From: Laburnicola sp. R22_1
Taxonomy: Eukaryota > Ascomycota > Dothideomycetes > Pleosporales > Didymosphaeriaceae
DNA length: 64,000 bases
Direction: 5' to 3'
NCBI GenBank assembly: GCA_014281115.1
Contig: JACONQ010000004.1
Coordinates: 124,001 to 188,000 of the forward strand
Below, piece after piece: positions 12,168 through 23,584 of this stretch (positions are counted from its first letter, which is position 1; each line of letters starts with the position of its first letter). Under the pieces are notes generated by a model that was given only the letters and a program-made list of their open reading frames with translations, was not told the DNA's origin and ran no database searches. The translations under genes and the position numbers were made by a program.

Positions 12168-12532
12168 GGTGAGCGCACTACCTGGTTGACAGGAGTCGGC
12201 TGCGTTGTTTGTCGAGGAGAATGACGCGCACCAGAGAGGACGCTCTGGGCGTAGAAGAAACAGAACAAGGGAAACAACACACAGAGGCAAGAAAAAGTCC
12301 AAATAGCAAGAAACGGGCCGGGTCTTGGTATGGCCGGGTGTCGAGTCCAAGGTCTTATAGAGCCCCACCCGCTTACTGGTTAACGACGCGCGTGGCGGCC
12401 GGAGCGGACCTTCGGAGACATGATGAGCCAGAGTTCGTCATGCGGTTAGTGTGCGCTAGGCCCGAATGCGTGTGTGCGCTTGCGGCCTGGGGCAGTCGTT
12501 ATTCCCGGTGCAGGCAGCTCACCTGATAGTGC
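12168..12532 (-). promoter_or_regulatory. Short upstream region of the ABC transporter, up to the isochore edge
   Basis: Only about 365 bp of balanced-GC DNA separates the transporter start from the AT-rich block. It must hold the 5' UTR and proximal promoter, unless regulation extends into the repeat block. I see no identifiable binding site. Composition changes abruptly after the CTCACCTGATAG at about 12,520-12,531. Confidence 0.4.
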
Positions 12533-12669
12533 TTTTAGGCTTAGCTAATAGTGCGGTCTAGGCTAGTGTAGTAGTAGGTGTGGCTAGTAAAGCTAGACTA
12601 AAGTAGGGTAGTAGTAAATTTTAATATAAATATAATATAAATATATTATAAATAGGTTTATATAAACAC

Positions 12670-13013
12670 TAGGTAATTTCTCCCCGGGGTTAATCCGTGA
12701 TATCCTGTGATTCCGGGCCGGCTGTTTAACCAACCACCGTGTTACGTAATTAATAATTTCTTTAATAACATTTTTTGCTATAATAATAATAATAATAATA
12801 ATTATAATTATAATAGTAACTAGTAGACTATCTATTAACTACTATTAATAACACTGCCGTGCAAAACGTTAATAATAAAATTATTATTATTTTATATATA
12901 TTTTATTACTATTACTATGTGCTAGATACTAGGTTTTAGTGCTTTCTATTTTACTCCTCTCTATATATAGTGCGAATTCGACCTTAGTTAGAATCTTAAT
13001 ATAATAAAGATCT
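12670..13013 (+). repeat. Family B retroposon, short form
   Basis: This copy shares its whole length with 15,510-15,652 plus 16,441-16,676, and with the copy at 38,590-38,879 (-). It includes GGTTAATCCGTGAT near the 5' end, TGTTACGTAATTAATAAT at 12,740, and the 3' end TTAGTTAGAATC...AAAGATCTTT. It lacks the 790-bp segment of the long form. A possible TSD is ATAAACAC before and TTAAACAC after; it is short and imperfect, so the ends are approximate. Confidence 0.6.
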
Positions 13014-14370
13014 TTAAACACCTTTACACACATAATTAGTAGTATGCTACCTTACTACTATTCTATTTTTATCTAAATTAAAAGCTTTGTAAGTTGCCTA
13101 AATATATTCTAAATATATTGCTACTATATTTAGCTACTATACTACTACTATCTAGATCTAGATAGCTTATTTCTTAGTATTAGGCTATTTCTAACAGATA
13201 TAAATAGCGCAATTATTATTAGGTTTATAAAGAACTACTACTATATACTTAGATAAAGTCTATAAGGCCTTTATAATATAAGTTTAAATATATTTAGAAT
13301 ATATCTAGAATTTATTACTAATATATTTAGCGTCTATATAGGTTTTATAGGGCCCTTTCTACTTATATTTAATAAGTATACTACGTCTAGGTATTATAGG
13401 CTAGTAATACTAGCAATCTTAGCGCTTAATACTTTTTTATCTAGTAGAGTATATTTAAAAAAGTTTTAAATGTTTTCTAAACTTATTTAATAGGATATAT
13501 ACTAATTATTATAAATTTCTAGGAATAAGTAATAATGCGTTATAACTAATATTTAGCTAGAAAGTTTACTAATAAGATATATTTAAGCTAATTTTAGATA
13601 TATTTATATATAAACTATTTCTAATTATATTTATATACAAATAGTTTCTAAATATACTTACTAACTTTTATTAAAACAATAAAGATAAGAATAAAAATAA
13701 TAATAATAATAATAGTAGAGAAAATAATAACCCTAGTAGCATAAGTTTAAATATATTTATAATATATTTATAACTAGTTTAAGTGCTAACCTATTTTAAT
13801 AGGGACTACCTCATAAGCCTAAGATTAGTAGCGAGAATAAGAGTAATAAGAGGGAGATTAAGTAGGGTAGGAGTACTAGGGCTATAACTTCTATAAGTTT
13901 AAATATATTAAGAATTCTTTTAAAAGTTATTTAAGTTAATAGTATAATTAGAATAGTAATAGTAATAATAGCGAGAACAATAATAAGGAAGATAATAATA
14001 AGCACTATAAAGGCTTCGCCCTAGTTAGACTAGGATGCCTCTTTGTAAGTTTAAACACGTTCTAAACGCTTTTAGAATATATTTTAGAAGTATTATACTA
14101 ATAATATAATAAAATAGTAACATATAAAAGAAAAACGCTTCTTTAAATATATAGTTAAATATATTTCTAATATAATCGCTAGCTAATATTTTAATCGAAT
14201 AATTAGCCTACTCTTTACGTAAACTACTACTTTTAAGTTACGCTGTTATTACTAGAGCTAAATAGTAAATAGTTTAGTAGGTTAAATATATTATAAATAT
14301 ATTTATAGTTTATATACTAATAGTGTCTATACACTATATAGGCAAGAGTAGGCTAGCAAATAGGTATAAG
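13014..14370. other. AT-rich RIP-affected DNA without identifiable element
   Basis: No protein similarity can be recovered by eye. The motif AGTTTAAATATATT recurs near 13,290, 13,745 and 13,890, with a less mutated relative AGTTTAAACACGTTCTAAAC near 14,047. This suggests remnants of a short dispersed or tandem repeat. Confidence 0.4.
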
Positions 14371-14720
14371 TTAGGTTGGAGTTAGGGTCTTATATAAGTA
14401 GGGTTAGATTAGAGTTAGGGTCTTATATAATCTAACCTAACCCTAACCTAACTCTACTTATATAAGACTCTAACCCTAATCTAATCCTAGGGTACCTATT
14501 TAGTCTATAATAAATAGCTATTATAATTAATTAAAAATGTATTTTAAATAATATTAAACTAAGTTAAATTAAGCTAGGATCTTATATAATTAGGTTAGGT
14601 CTTACGTAATTAGATTAGGTATAGGTTAGGTTAGGTTTAGAGTCTTATATAATTAATCTAACCTAACCTAAGATCTGTGCAACCTAACCTAACCTATACC
14701 CATGATCTATACGACCCCAA
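14371..14720. repeat. Telomere-like CTAACC/TTAGGG inverted repeats
   Basis: Runs of TTAGGGT / GTTAGGTT on one arm (14,373-14,430) are followed by CTAACCTAACCCTAACCT on the other (14,432-14,490). Both arms contain TCTTATATAAG at matching positions, so each arm of about 45 nt can pair. A second, weaker pair occupies 14,590-14,715 (TTAGGTTAGG arm, then CTAACCTAACCTAAG arm). RIP has probably altered the arms. Confidence 0.6.
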
Positions 14721-14744
14721 TCCAATCCTATATCTAACCTGGAT

Positions 14745-15315
14745 ACCCCGAACCTATTTACTAGCCTAGACAAGGGCACCTAAGAGTGTTAAGGTTTTAA
14801 TATTATTATATAATATCTGTGCGCCGCAGCCTATATATTATAGGATCTTCTCCTTTCTATCTATACTCTTTCTAGAGATAAGTAATTAATACTAAGTTAT
14901 TCTATTATATTATCTCCATTCTTACACGCTTATCCTATACACTCTTTACGCTTACTAATATTAAGTATTAGATATTAATATTTATATAGCTAGCTATAGA
15001 GTACTTATTTAACACTAATTAGTAGTTAACTAACTCATAACTATAAATTAGTAAAAGTAAAGATAGATTATATAAGTTATTATTAGCTATATAATTTGTT
15101 TTGTTATACTCTATCTTTTATACGTAAGAGAATAGCAAATTAAATCTTTATAAAGTTAATAAGTAACTATTACTACTATGTAAAATAAAGAAAGTAATTA
15201 TATAAGATATATAAAACCTATTCTTATCTATAAAGATAGAAAATTAACTCTTTTCTTAAGTTAGTAAGTAGATATTACTACTATATAAAATTTAAAAAGA
15301 GATAGTGTACTAAGT
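14745..15315 (+). repeat. Copia A 5' LTR (TGTCTGTA family)
   Basis: It matches, in opposite orientation, the LTRs at 34,895-35,617 and 46,016-46,613. It contains GGGCACCTAAGAGTGTTAAGG, then GTGCGCCGCAG, then AGAGATAAGTAATTAATAC, in the same order. It is followed by the leader CTACTAGTAACTATATAA as in the other copies. Heavily RIP-mutated; ends approximate. Confidence 0.7.
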
Positions 15316-15509
15316 ATACTACTAGTAACTATATAAATATATAGTTAGATAATAATAAACTCTAATAAAGTGTAACTCTCTATATAACTAACTTATTAAA
15401 TAAACTAGTTACGTAATAACTACTCCTATCTTTACTACCTCTATTTTATAAGATAATACTAATATGCCTAAATATACTAGACTATATAATAAGTATACTA
15501 AAGAAATAG

Positions 15510-16676
15510 TTCTTCTCTAGGGTTAATCCGTGATGTTAAGTAATCCCGAGTCGGCTATTTAACCAACCACCGTGTTACGTAATTAATAATTTTTTAAATA
15601 ACATTTTTCGCTGTAACAATAACAATAACAATTACAATAGCAACTAACCTAACCATTTTGTTACTCTCCTATAGTAGACCTTCCCTCGCAATTGGCGAGC
15701 CGTATACTGCCCCCTAGGACCTCGCCGCCGCCCATCTCCTCTGTGCTCCCCCTACCGCCGCTCACCCTCACCCTTATCGCGCTGCTGCCCTTACTCCTTG
15801 TCGTCCTTGTGCGCCCGCAAGATCTTAACTACTGCTAGGAGCTTCTCCCACTATAGCTGCGCGCGCGCGCTCTGGCAACGTATAAAGAACACCCTCTCCT
15901 CCTCTAATAGTCGCCCACTACTATGTCTTAGTCTGTCCTCCAGTCTTGCTAACAACGTAATAGCAAGGAGCTATTATTATTATATAAATATTGCTGTATT
16001 ATCGCTTAGGCCTCTATACAAAAGGATAGCCTCGCACTTAAGGATCTAGAGTTGCGTGAAGATAGTATATAGCTTAAATAGATTATTAGTTATAATCTCC
16101 AGGATAGTGTGATTAATCTGGTCCTCTAGCAGGCCTGCCTTAACCATATCTTGCAGCAGGTAGGCTAGATAGCTAACATTATCTAGCTAGTTGTTTATGC
16201 TAGTTTTAAATTCTCTGGCAGCCGTCTGACCGCAGGTATTAGACAACTTAATCTTAGGACGCCAGAAAGCTAGCTTGCCGCATATATTAAAAAGTTAGAT
16301 TTAAAAGACTTAGTGTTATGTATGTTAAAGGGGAAGAATTTTCGGACATTGCGGATATTGTAAGAGTAGGCAGACTTATATAATATGTGTATAGCGAACT
16401 ATAGTTGCGACTCTACGCTCCACTACGGCTCTCTAATAGTTCAATAGTTAAGAGATAATATGTAACTTAGTTATGCTAGATAGCAAACTATTTATTAATT
16501 GCCATTAACAATACTATTATGCAGAACGCTAATAACAAAATTATTATTATTTTGTGTATATTTTGTTGCTACTACTATATGCTAGGTACTAGGTTATAGT
16601 GCCTTTTATTTTACTCCTCTTTGTGTATAGTGCAAACTCGACCTTAGTTAGAATCTCTACACGACAAAGATCTTTA
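15510..16676 (+). repeat. Family B retroposon, long form with 15-bp TSD
   Basis: The element is flanked by ATACTAAAGAAATAG (15,495-15,509) and ATACTAAAGGAATAG (16,677-16,691), 14/15 identical. The flanking sequence is continuous Copia leader/gag, as in the uninterrupted Copia B copy near 32.8 kb. It starts TTCTTCTCTAGGGTTAATCC and ends ACACGACAAAGATCTTTA. It contains the whole short form plus an extra segment of about 790 bp (15,653-16,440) that is noticeably less AT-rich. No LTR pair, terminal inverted repeat or recognisable protein was found. Confidence 0.75.
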
Positions 16677-16691
16677 ATACTAAAGGAATAG

Positions 16692-17942
16692 AAATATTAA
16701 AGGCAACACCACGTAAGAAAATAAAACCTAAGTACTAGAAGAATAAGATTAACTTAGCAAATAATTTTTTTATTAGAAATATAATTATACGCAATATATA
16801 CTATTACTAATTATTATATACTATACTAAAAAGAAATAGCTTTCTTAGAATTATTCTAGAAAGACTTTAAAGAATAAGAAGAACACTATTTTTTAAAGTT
16901 AAACTTTGCGTTTAGAAGAGAGCTTATTATAGTCCTAGAAGAAAAGAGTATTATACTAAGAATAAATGCTAGAGCTATAAGTACTAGCAAACTATAAATA
17001 CTAAGGCAAATTTTAAAAATACCTAAGCTAGTTAGGCTATTGCACAAACCTAAATAGAGTAAGCTAATACTACTATAGGCACCTATAGATATCTTAAGAG
17101 AACCTTTATATAAGTACTAAGAATAATTATATTTATATAAATAACTAAATAAACTACTACTCTTTATATATAGTACCTAACTACTATTTTGTCTATCTAC
17201 TTATAATTATTAAACGCTATATAGAATAGAGCTACTACTAGTTAAATGCGAATTATAGGCACTATACTAATCTATATAGATTAAGCCTATGCTATAATCT
17301 AATCTATATAAGCTTCTGACTAAGCACAACCTACCTTTTTAGAAAATTCTAGCTAATAAGATAATCTAATTCTAAAAGGCATAGAATAAGAATAATAACT
17401 ATACTAGAGCTTTATATAATATTTTAGTAGATAGAACTAGAATCCTTTTAGATTTATATAGACGCCTAGATATTACTAAGAATTAATACCTAGATATCTT
17501 TCTAGATATTTTTACTAGCTATGTAGTATAGTATTACCTATATACTATATGTCTTAGATAATTATAAAAGTGCTTATATAAAGCACTTAATAGTTACTTT
17601 AATACTATTATTAACTATAACTAGTATTAAATAGACTAGAATATAATAACTTTTATATAATACTAGCGTAAGAATCCTAATAAGAGTCTATATATAGTCC
17701 TAGCGACAATAATTAATAAGCTTACCCTTCTATAGAGAGTATTAGGTGTAGACTTTACTAGGAAAATTCCTCTCTATACTACTATTATATAAGTATACTA
17801 TAAATATCTAGAGCTAGAATAGGCTATATTTACCCCTAAGCCTTCCTATAAAGCTCTATTTACTAATCTCTATACGTTAATTTAAGTTGCAATTAATCGC
17901 TAATCTAATTAGTACCTATAAGAGGCTAATATATACTATTAA
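16692..17942 (+). pseudogene. Copia A gag remnant
   Basis: This stretch aligns in sense with the gag regions of Copia B (31.1-32.6 kb, -) and Copia C (44.0-45.7 kb, -). The frame is destroyed by TAA/TAG. Together with the LTR at 14,745 it forms a truncated Copia A on the + strand, interrupted by family B insertions on both sides. Confidence 0.65.
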
Positions 17943-17944
17943 AG

Positions 17945-19357
17945 ACCTTTATTATATAAAGATTCTAACTAAGGTTAAGTCCGCACTATATATAGAGAGA
18001 AGTAAAATAGAAGGCACTATAATCTAGTACCTATATTAGGAAAGTTTTTCTACTTAACTATGCGAATTGTGCGCAGATGTACGCAGACTTACGTATTTAT
18101 ACGCATTTTTATATAAGCAATTTACTAGCATAAAAATACTTAGAGATGCATAGATATATATAGACTTTCGCAGATGTGCACAAATAGCCTAAATAAGTAA
18201 TTTTTTAAAGCTTTATAACTTGTTTACTAGTAAAGCTATAATTTTAATTTTTTAATAGATTTATTAAGAAAATAATAGTCTTTAATTATTTAATTTAGAA
18301 ATGCTATTTTTATTATGTAATTAGTTAGTAATGAATAAAAACTCTTTATTTTACTAGTTATTATATATATTACGTAATATTATTATATAAAAGTATAGTA
18401 CTAATAGATTATTATATAAATTTTTAAAAAAGTTATAATAATAACAAAGTAGTTAAAAAGTTATTAAAGTTTAAACTTTCTAAAATAGTGTTCTTTGCTA
18501 AGCCACTAATTTTCGCCTAATCTAATGCTTTTAAATAATTATAAAACTATATTTTTTCTATTTTTAAATCTACAAAATTTAGAATTTAGGATTAGATAGA
18601 AGTTTTATATAATATGCTAGTAATTAGTACTATTATATTAACTAGTAATTACTATCTAGTAAGAGATTTTAACTTTATACTTTAAAAATCTTTTTTAAAA
18701 ACTTAGTAAGCTACTTAGTAAGCAGCTTACTAAGCTTTATTTTAAATTCTAGCTAATTAAAGAGCTTTATTTGCTAATTAATTAGTATTATTTTAATAGT
18801 ATAGGTGCTCTATATACTCTAGCTGCTCTAGATATCCTAGGTGCACTAGCAGCATAGGTGCGTATTCTTACGTAATCTTGCGCATACGTACGCTAAGAAA
18901 AAAGTAGTATTACTAGTGCGCTCTAAGCGTATTTAGTGCGTAGACGTGCGTAGGCATACTTAGAGCTGCTTAGGTGCCCTAGGTGCTTATATTCGCTTAA
19001 AACTTTTTCTAATATAGTATATAGTAATAGTAATAAAATATATATAAAAGAATAATAATTTTATTATTAGTGTTATATATAATAGTATTATTAATAGTAG
19101 TTAATAAATAGTCTACTATCTAGTATAACTAAGTTATATATTATTTCTTAACTAGTAAACTATTAGAGAGCTATAGTAGAGCGTAGAGTTATAACTATAG
19201 TTTACTATATATATATTATATAAGTCTATCTACTTTTATAATATTTATAATATTTAAAAATTCTTTTCTTTTAATATATATAATACTAAGTTTTTTTAAA
19301 TTTAACTTTTTAATATATATAGTAAGCTAGCTTTCTAGTATTCTAAAATTAAGTTAT
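17945..19357 (-). repeat. Family B retroposon, long form, truncated and interrupted
   Basis: From 17,945 to 18,033 and from 19,017 on, the sequence is the reverse complement of the family B element at 15,510-16,676. It includes the extra long-form segment (19,120-19,357 pairs with 16,250-16,480). A 981-bp DNA element splits it at 18,034-19,014. Its 5' part is missing because an LTR starts at 19,358. Confidence 0.65.
18034..19014. mobile_element. MITE-like DNA element, TA target duplication
   Basis: Its ends are TATTAGGAAAGTTTTT and, inverted, TATTAGAAAAAGTTTT. It is flanked by TA (18,032-18,033 and 19,015-19,016). Removing it restores the family B sequence seen uninterrupted at 38,645-38,700. 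It has no reading frame of note, so it is non-autonomous. The interior holds GTGCG/ACGCA-rich arms near both ends (18,070-18,120 and 18,850-18,960). Confidence 0.7.
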
Positions 19358-19640
19358 TGTCCGTACACCGTACGGGTAAGGGCACCTAAGGGTGTTAAGG
19401 TTTCAATATTGCCACACGATGGCATCACGTGGAGATCACGTAATGCCCGTGCGCCGCAAGATTTTCTCCTTTCTATCCGCACCCTCTCTAGAGACAAGCA
19501 ATTAATACTAAGTTATTCTGTTATATTATTTCCTTTTTCTCGTACAATTGCCCCGTACACCCTTTACGCTTGCTAGTATAGAGAATTAGAATTCGATGTC
19601 TATATAGCTAGCTGTAGAGTATCTATTTAATAGTTATCTA
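19358..19640 (+). repeat. Lightly mutated LTR fragment (TGTCCGTA)
   Basis: Begins TGTCCGTACACC and runs parallel to the TGTCTGTA-family LTRs (GGGCACCTAAGGGTGTTAAGG, then GTGCGCCGCAAG, then CTAGAGACAAGCAATTAATAC). It keeps many CA, TG and CG dinucleotides that the other copies have lost. It diverges from them after about 19,640. It is probably a younger or less exposed LTR; the partner LTR was not identified. Confidence 0.6.
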
Positions 19641-20599
19641 ATATTTATAGTTATTGTTAAGTCTAATAGAGTAGCTAGTCCTAACAGCTAGGGTTAGTTC
19701 TTAGGCAGGAGCGTCTTAATAAGGGCAAGGGGTCTTAACTACTTACGTAAGTTAAAGGTATGTTAGTATTAAAAGTTATAAGAGTAATAAATTAACAAGA
19801 GCCTAAGTATAATCTAAATAATAGATTAATAATAAAAGGTTAAATATAAGTATTAAAGGTTAACACTTTATATTTCTATATACTCTTAATAGTAATAGTA
19901 AACTATTACTTATTAACTATTATAGTAGTTAACTATCGCTTATTAACTATTATAGTAGTTAACTATTAGTTATATATTAGTAGTCAACTATTATAATAGC
20001 TAACTATTAGTTATATAATATTAGTACTAGTGGTATAGTCCTACTATATCTTATCTCTTATTATCTAATAGCGAGCATTAATAATAATACAAATTAGGTC
20101 TTAGCGTCTTTCCCTAATATTATCCCCTCTCTTTATTGGATTTGCCCTTAAATTATATGTCTAATTTGCCACTATTATATAAGCGTAAGCCCTATATCCT
20201 AGGTCCTTTAATCTAGTGGCTATAATACTATCTAACTCTTATTTCTATTAGCTCTATCTTTATAACAAAATCCTTTAAGCTAATATAATTATAGAAGTTC
20301 TATATCTAAAGTGTTCTTTAGAGAATCTTATATATTGTATTATACTAAACTCTAAATTAAAGTGTACTAAGTATATCTATACTAGAAAATCTTATATAGA
20401 TATGTCTTAGTTATTAATTAACAAGACTTATAAGGAATATAGAAAAAAAGTTAAAGAGGATAAAAAGGAGTTAGCAACTATAATTGCTTAGTTATTAAGA
20501 AATAAAAGAATTTTAGTATAGGCTAAAGAGCGTGCGCATAAGAAAATATTATATCTAGCTAATAAATTAGTAGAGGAGGGTAAATTAATAAACGTAGAA
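19641..20599. other. AT-rich repeat DNA, not resolved
   Basis: The stretch contains short direct repeats (TATTAACTATTATAGTAGTTAACTAT occurs nearly twice near 19,910-19,965 as overlapping shorter units) and fragments that may be the 3' end of gypsy copy 1. No gene is supported. Confidence 0.35.
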
Positions 20600-23584
20600 T
20601 TGTCAAATTGCGTGGCAGCAAATGCGCTAGTTAGATTCTCTTCTACTATATAGTTAACTCTAGATCTTCTATATAGCTTTACTACTATCCCTTCTTTAAA
20701 TTCCTAGTAAGTTATTATTAATTGTAGTCCTAGATTTTCTATTAATAGTTGCCTAGATAGTCTATAGGTTCCTAGATATTTTTGCTATATAGGTATCCTT
20801 TCTACTTAATAAGATATATCTTTAGCTTATCTATATAATCTAGAATTTGTTTAACTTTAAAAAAATTTCTTAGCCTTATAATAAAAAGTGATTTAAACTA
20901 ACGTCTCTAGGTCTATAGGTTCTAAGTAGTCTATATAGAATACTAGGTATATTCCTATATTAGATAGTAATTCTAGCTTATAGTTAAGTAGTAATATTTG
21001 TTTAGAAATAAATAATAGTCTAATCTTAACATAATCTAGTTTCTTATATTTTTTCTTCTAGGTTTAAAGGTTCTTTATAAGCAGATATACTTTATCCCTC
21101 TTCTTTAGCTAGGATGTAATTTTTTTATTTTTAGTTTGTATAGAAAATTAATTACTATTAAGCTTTCTTAAGATTCTCTTAGAGTTATTTGTGTACTTTC
21201 TTTATATTTTCTATTATACTAATTGCTTTGTCTGTCTTAATTATTGTAGAAAATATCTAATTAAAGAGATATAGATGTCTTTTATAGTTCGCGTAGAATA
21301 GTGTGCATTCTATAGCTACTAAAATCTTGTTATTATATATAAGTTGTGCAATTAGTAATAATAAAACCTAGTTATTCTTCTAGTTATTGCAGTAGATACA
21401 TAGGTATAATTTAATAGTCTAGTTTATACATTTTATTTATCTATCTATTTGCGGATAATAAGCTATTAATAGCTTTTATTTTGTTCTAATAAGTGCTATA
21501 AGCGTTATCTAGTAGTTTAAGGTAAAGAACTTATCTCTATTGCTAATAATTGTCTTTAGGATCCTATAGTGTCTAATAAGTTAATCTAAGAGAAGAAATA
21601 TAAGTTCCTTTACTATTGTGGTCTTTATATAGGGTAGTAGTTTAATATATTTAGTTAGTTAATAGACTATTACTAATATAGTATTATATATAATTTCTAT
21701 TACTAGGTCCTTAGATTTTAGTATTCCTATAACAAAGTCTATAGTAATATCTTCTTATAGTGCTGTTAGTATTTTAATAGCTTATATTTCTCTATACTTA
21801 AGATGCGTAGCGTGCTTATTATATTAATATTATGCATATTTATAGATATACACTATTACTACCTCCTTAATATCTTTAAAGAAGTAGTTTCGCTAGATAA
21901 GTTCTATTATTCTTTTAATACCTAGGTGTCTATATATAGAGTTATTATAATATTATTAGATAATCTTACTTTATTATTTCTTAGATAAGTCTCTAGAATT
22001 AACTAGGTGTTAGTTAAGTTCTATTATTAGTTTAAGTAATTTATCTTAGTTTTGTTAAAGTATCGCAAAGTACGTTTTTATTTTTTTCTATAAGGTTTCT
22101 TTGTTAGCTAAGAGTGTTAGCTCTTCTATTTTTCTTGTCTAGGGTGTATACAATCTTAAATTTGTACTATTCTAGCGTTTTCGCCTATTAAGCTTATTAT
22201 AGCGTTAGTTCTTTTATTATTATAAATTATATAAGGCTCTTATAGTTAGTAAAAATTATAAGATCTAAATAACTATACGCATAAATCCTCTAATACTTAA
22301 GTGCCTTTAGAATTGTGTAAAGTTTCTTATTATAGATATTGTATTATATCTTAGCGTTGTTAAACTTACGTAAATAACATATAATAGGGTGCTATTTCCT
22401 ATTCTTTTCTTATTTTGTATATGCGTCTAGTGCAAGATTGCTTACATTTATTTTAATTTATAGAGATTATTCTAAAAGTGGATAAGAACTAGTAGCTTAA
22501 TATATACTATCCTTAATTATTAAAATGCTATATCGTATTTATTTGTCTATATAAAAGGCGTATCCTTTCTAGTAAGGTTTATTAAAGATATTATAATCTT
22601 AGCGTATCCTTTAATAAATTGTTAGTTAAATCTATAGAATTCTAAAATTTCTTAGATATTCTTAGCTGTCTTTAGTTGTGGCTAATCCTTAATGCATTTA
22701 ATTTTATTAGGTGCTATACTAATTCCTATAGTGCTAATAATATATCCTAGGAACTTAAGTTCCTATATATAGAATTTGCACTTCTATAGTTTAATTTATA
22801 GGTGCGCTCTATCTAATACTCCTAGTACTATTTGCACATATTTAATATATTCTAATTTATTCTTAGAGTAGAGAAAAATATTATCTATATATATAATAAC
22901 TTTCACGCTCTTTTTGATTACTAAGCAGGGGGCTCTGCTTTTTTGTTATATTATTTAAGATGAAAGTCTTTGTCGTGCTACCCCTAGGAAGTTAATTTAA
23001 CGCCACATATATAATAACAAATATGTCTAAGTAGTTGCGTAGTATATAATTAATAAGTGCTTAAAAGGTTACTAGTATATTAGTAAGTCTAAATAGCATA
23101 ACTATATACTTAAATAGTCTATAGTGTGTTCTAAATGCTGTCTTCTATTCTTTACCTTCCTTTAGTTATATAAGATAGTATCTATTGCGTAAGTCTATTA
23201 TTATAAAGACTTTAGCTTTTAAGAGTTAGTCTTAAAGCTCTGCAATATTTAGTAATAGGTATTAATTCTTAATTGTTATATTATTAAGTTTTTAGTAGTC
23301 TATATAGAGTTAAGGTTCTCTCTCCTTCTGAGGTACAAATATAAATAGGCTTGCTACTAGTAACTTAGATAGTCTAATATATTCTTTATTGAGGTTCTTC
23401 TTAATAAATTCCTTTTCTTACTAGAGTTCTTTTCTTATTTTGCTATAAAGTAGTCTAAAGGGTGGTGTTTTTCTCTTTTCTCGATTAATTATATAATTCT
23501 AGGGTTAATACTTAGGTAGATTAGCTTTTTCTTTCTCTTCCTAAAATAAATAACTCTATTCTTTATATTTATTAGGATATTATA
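20600..23584 (-). pseudogene. Ty3/gypsy copy 1, RT-RNaseH-integrase remnant
   Basis: Read on the - strand, the sequence runs from the N-terminal RT region (about 23,550) through the RT YxDD box region (about 22,880, read as YIDN) and the KCKFYxxELKFLGYIIS segment (about 22,770) to RNase H and integrase. Many codons are TAA/TAG where the family has Gln or Trp, consistent with RIP. It is interrupted by a family A retroposon at 22,901-23,006. It ends at a Tc1 element inserted at 23,585. Confidence 0.85.
22901..23006 (-). repeat. Family A short retroposon, copy 1
   Basis: A 106-bp element flanked by an exact 12-bp duplication, ATATATAATAAC, at 22,889-22,900 and 23,007-23,018. On the - strand it starts GTGGCGTTAAATTAACTTCC and ends GAGCGTGAAA. 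It contains the hairpin AAGCAG-(6 nt)-CTGCTT. The empty site is seen in gypsy copy 2 near 37,632. Confidence 0.85.

Noticed and set aside
12740..13020. Copia LTR beginning TGTTACG and ending AAACA
   Set aside because: Other copies have exact 15-bp duplications outside these limits and include extra 5' sequence, so I now treat it as a non-LTR retroposon (family B).
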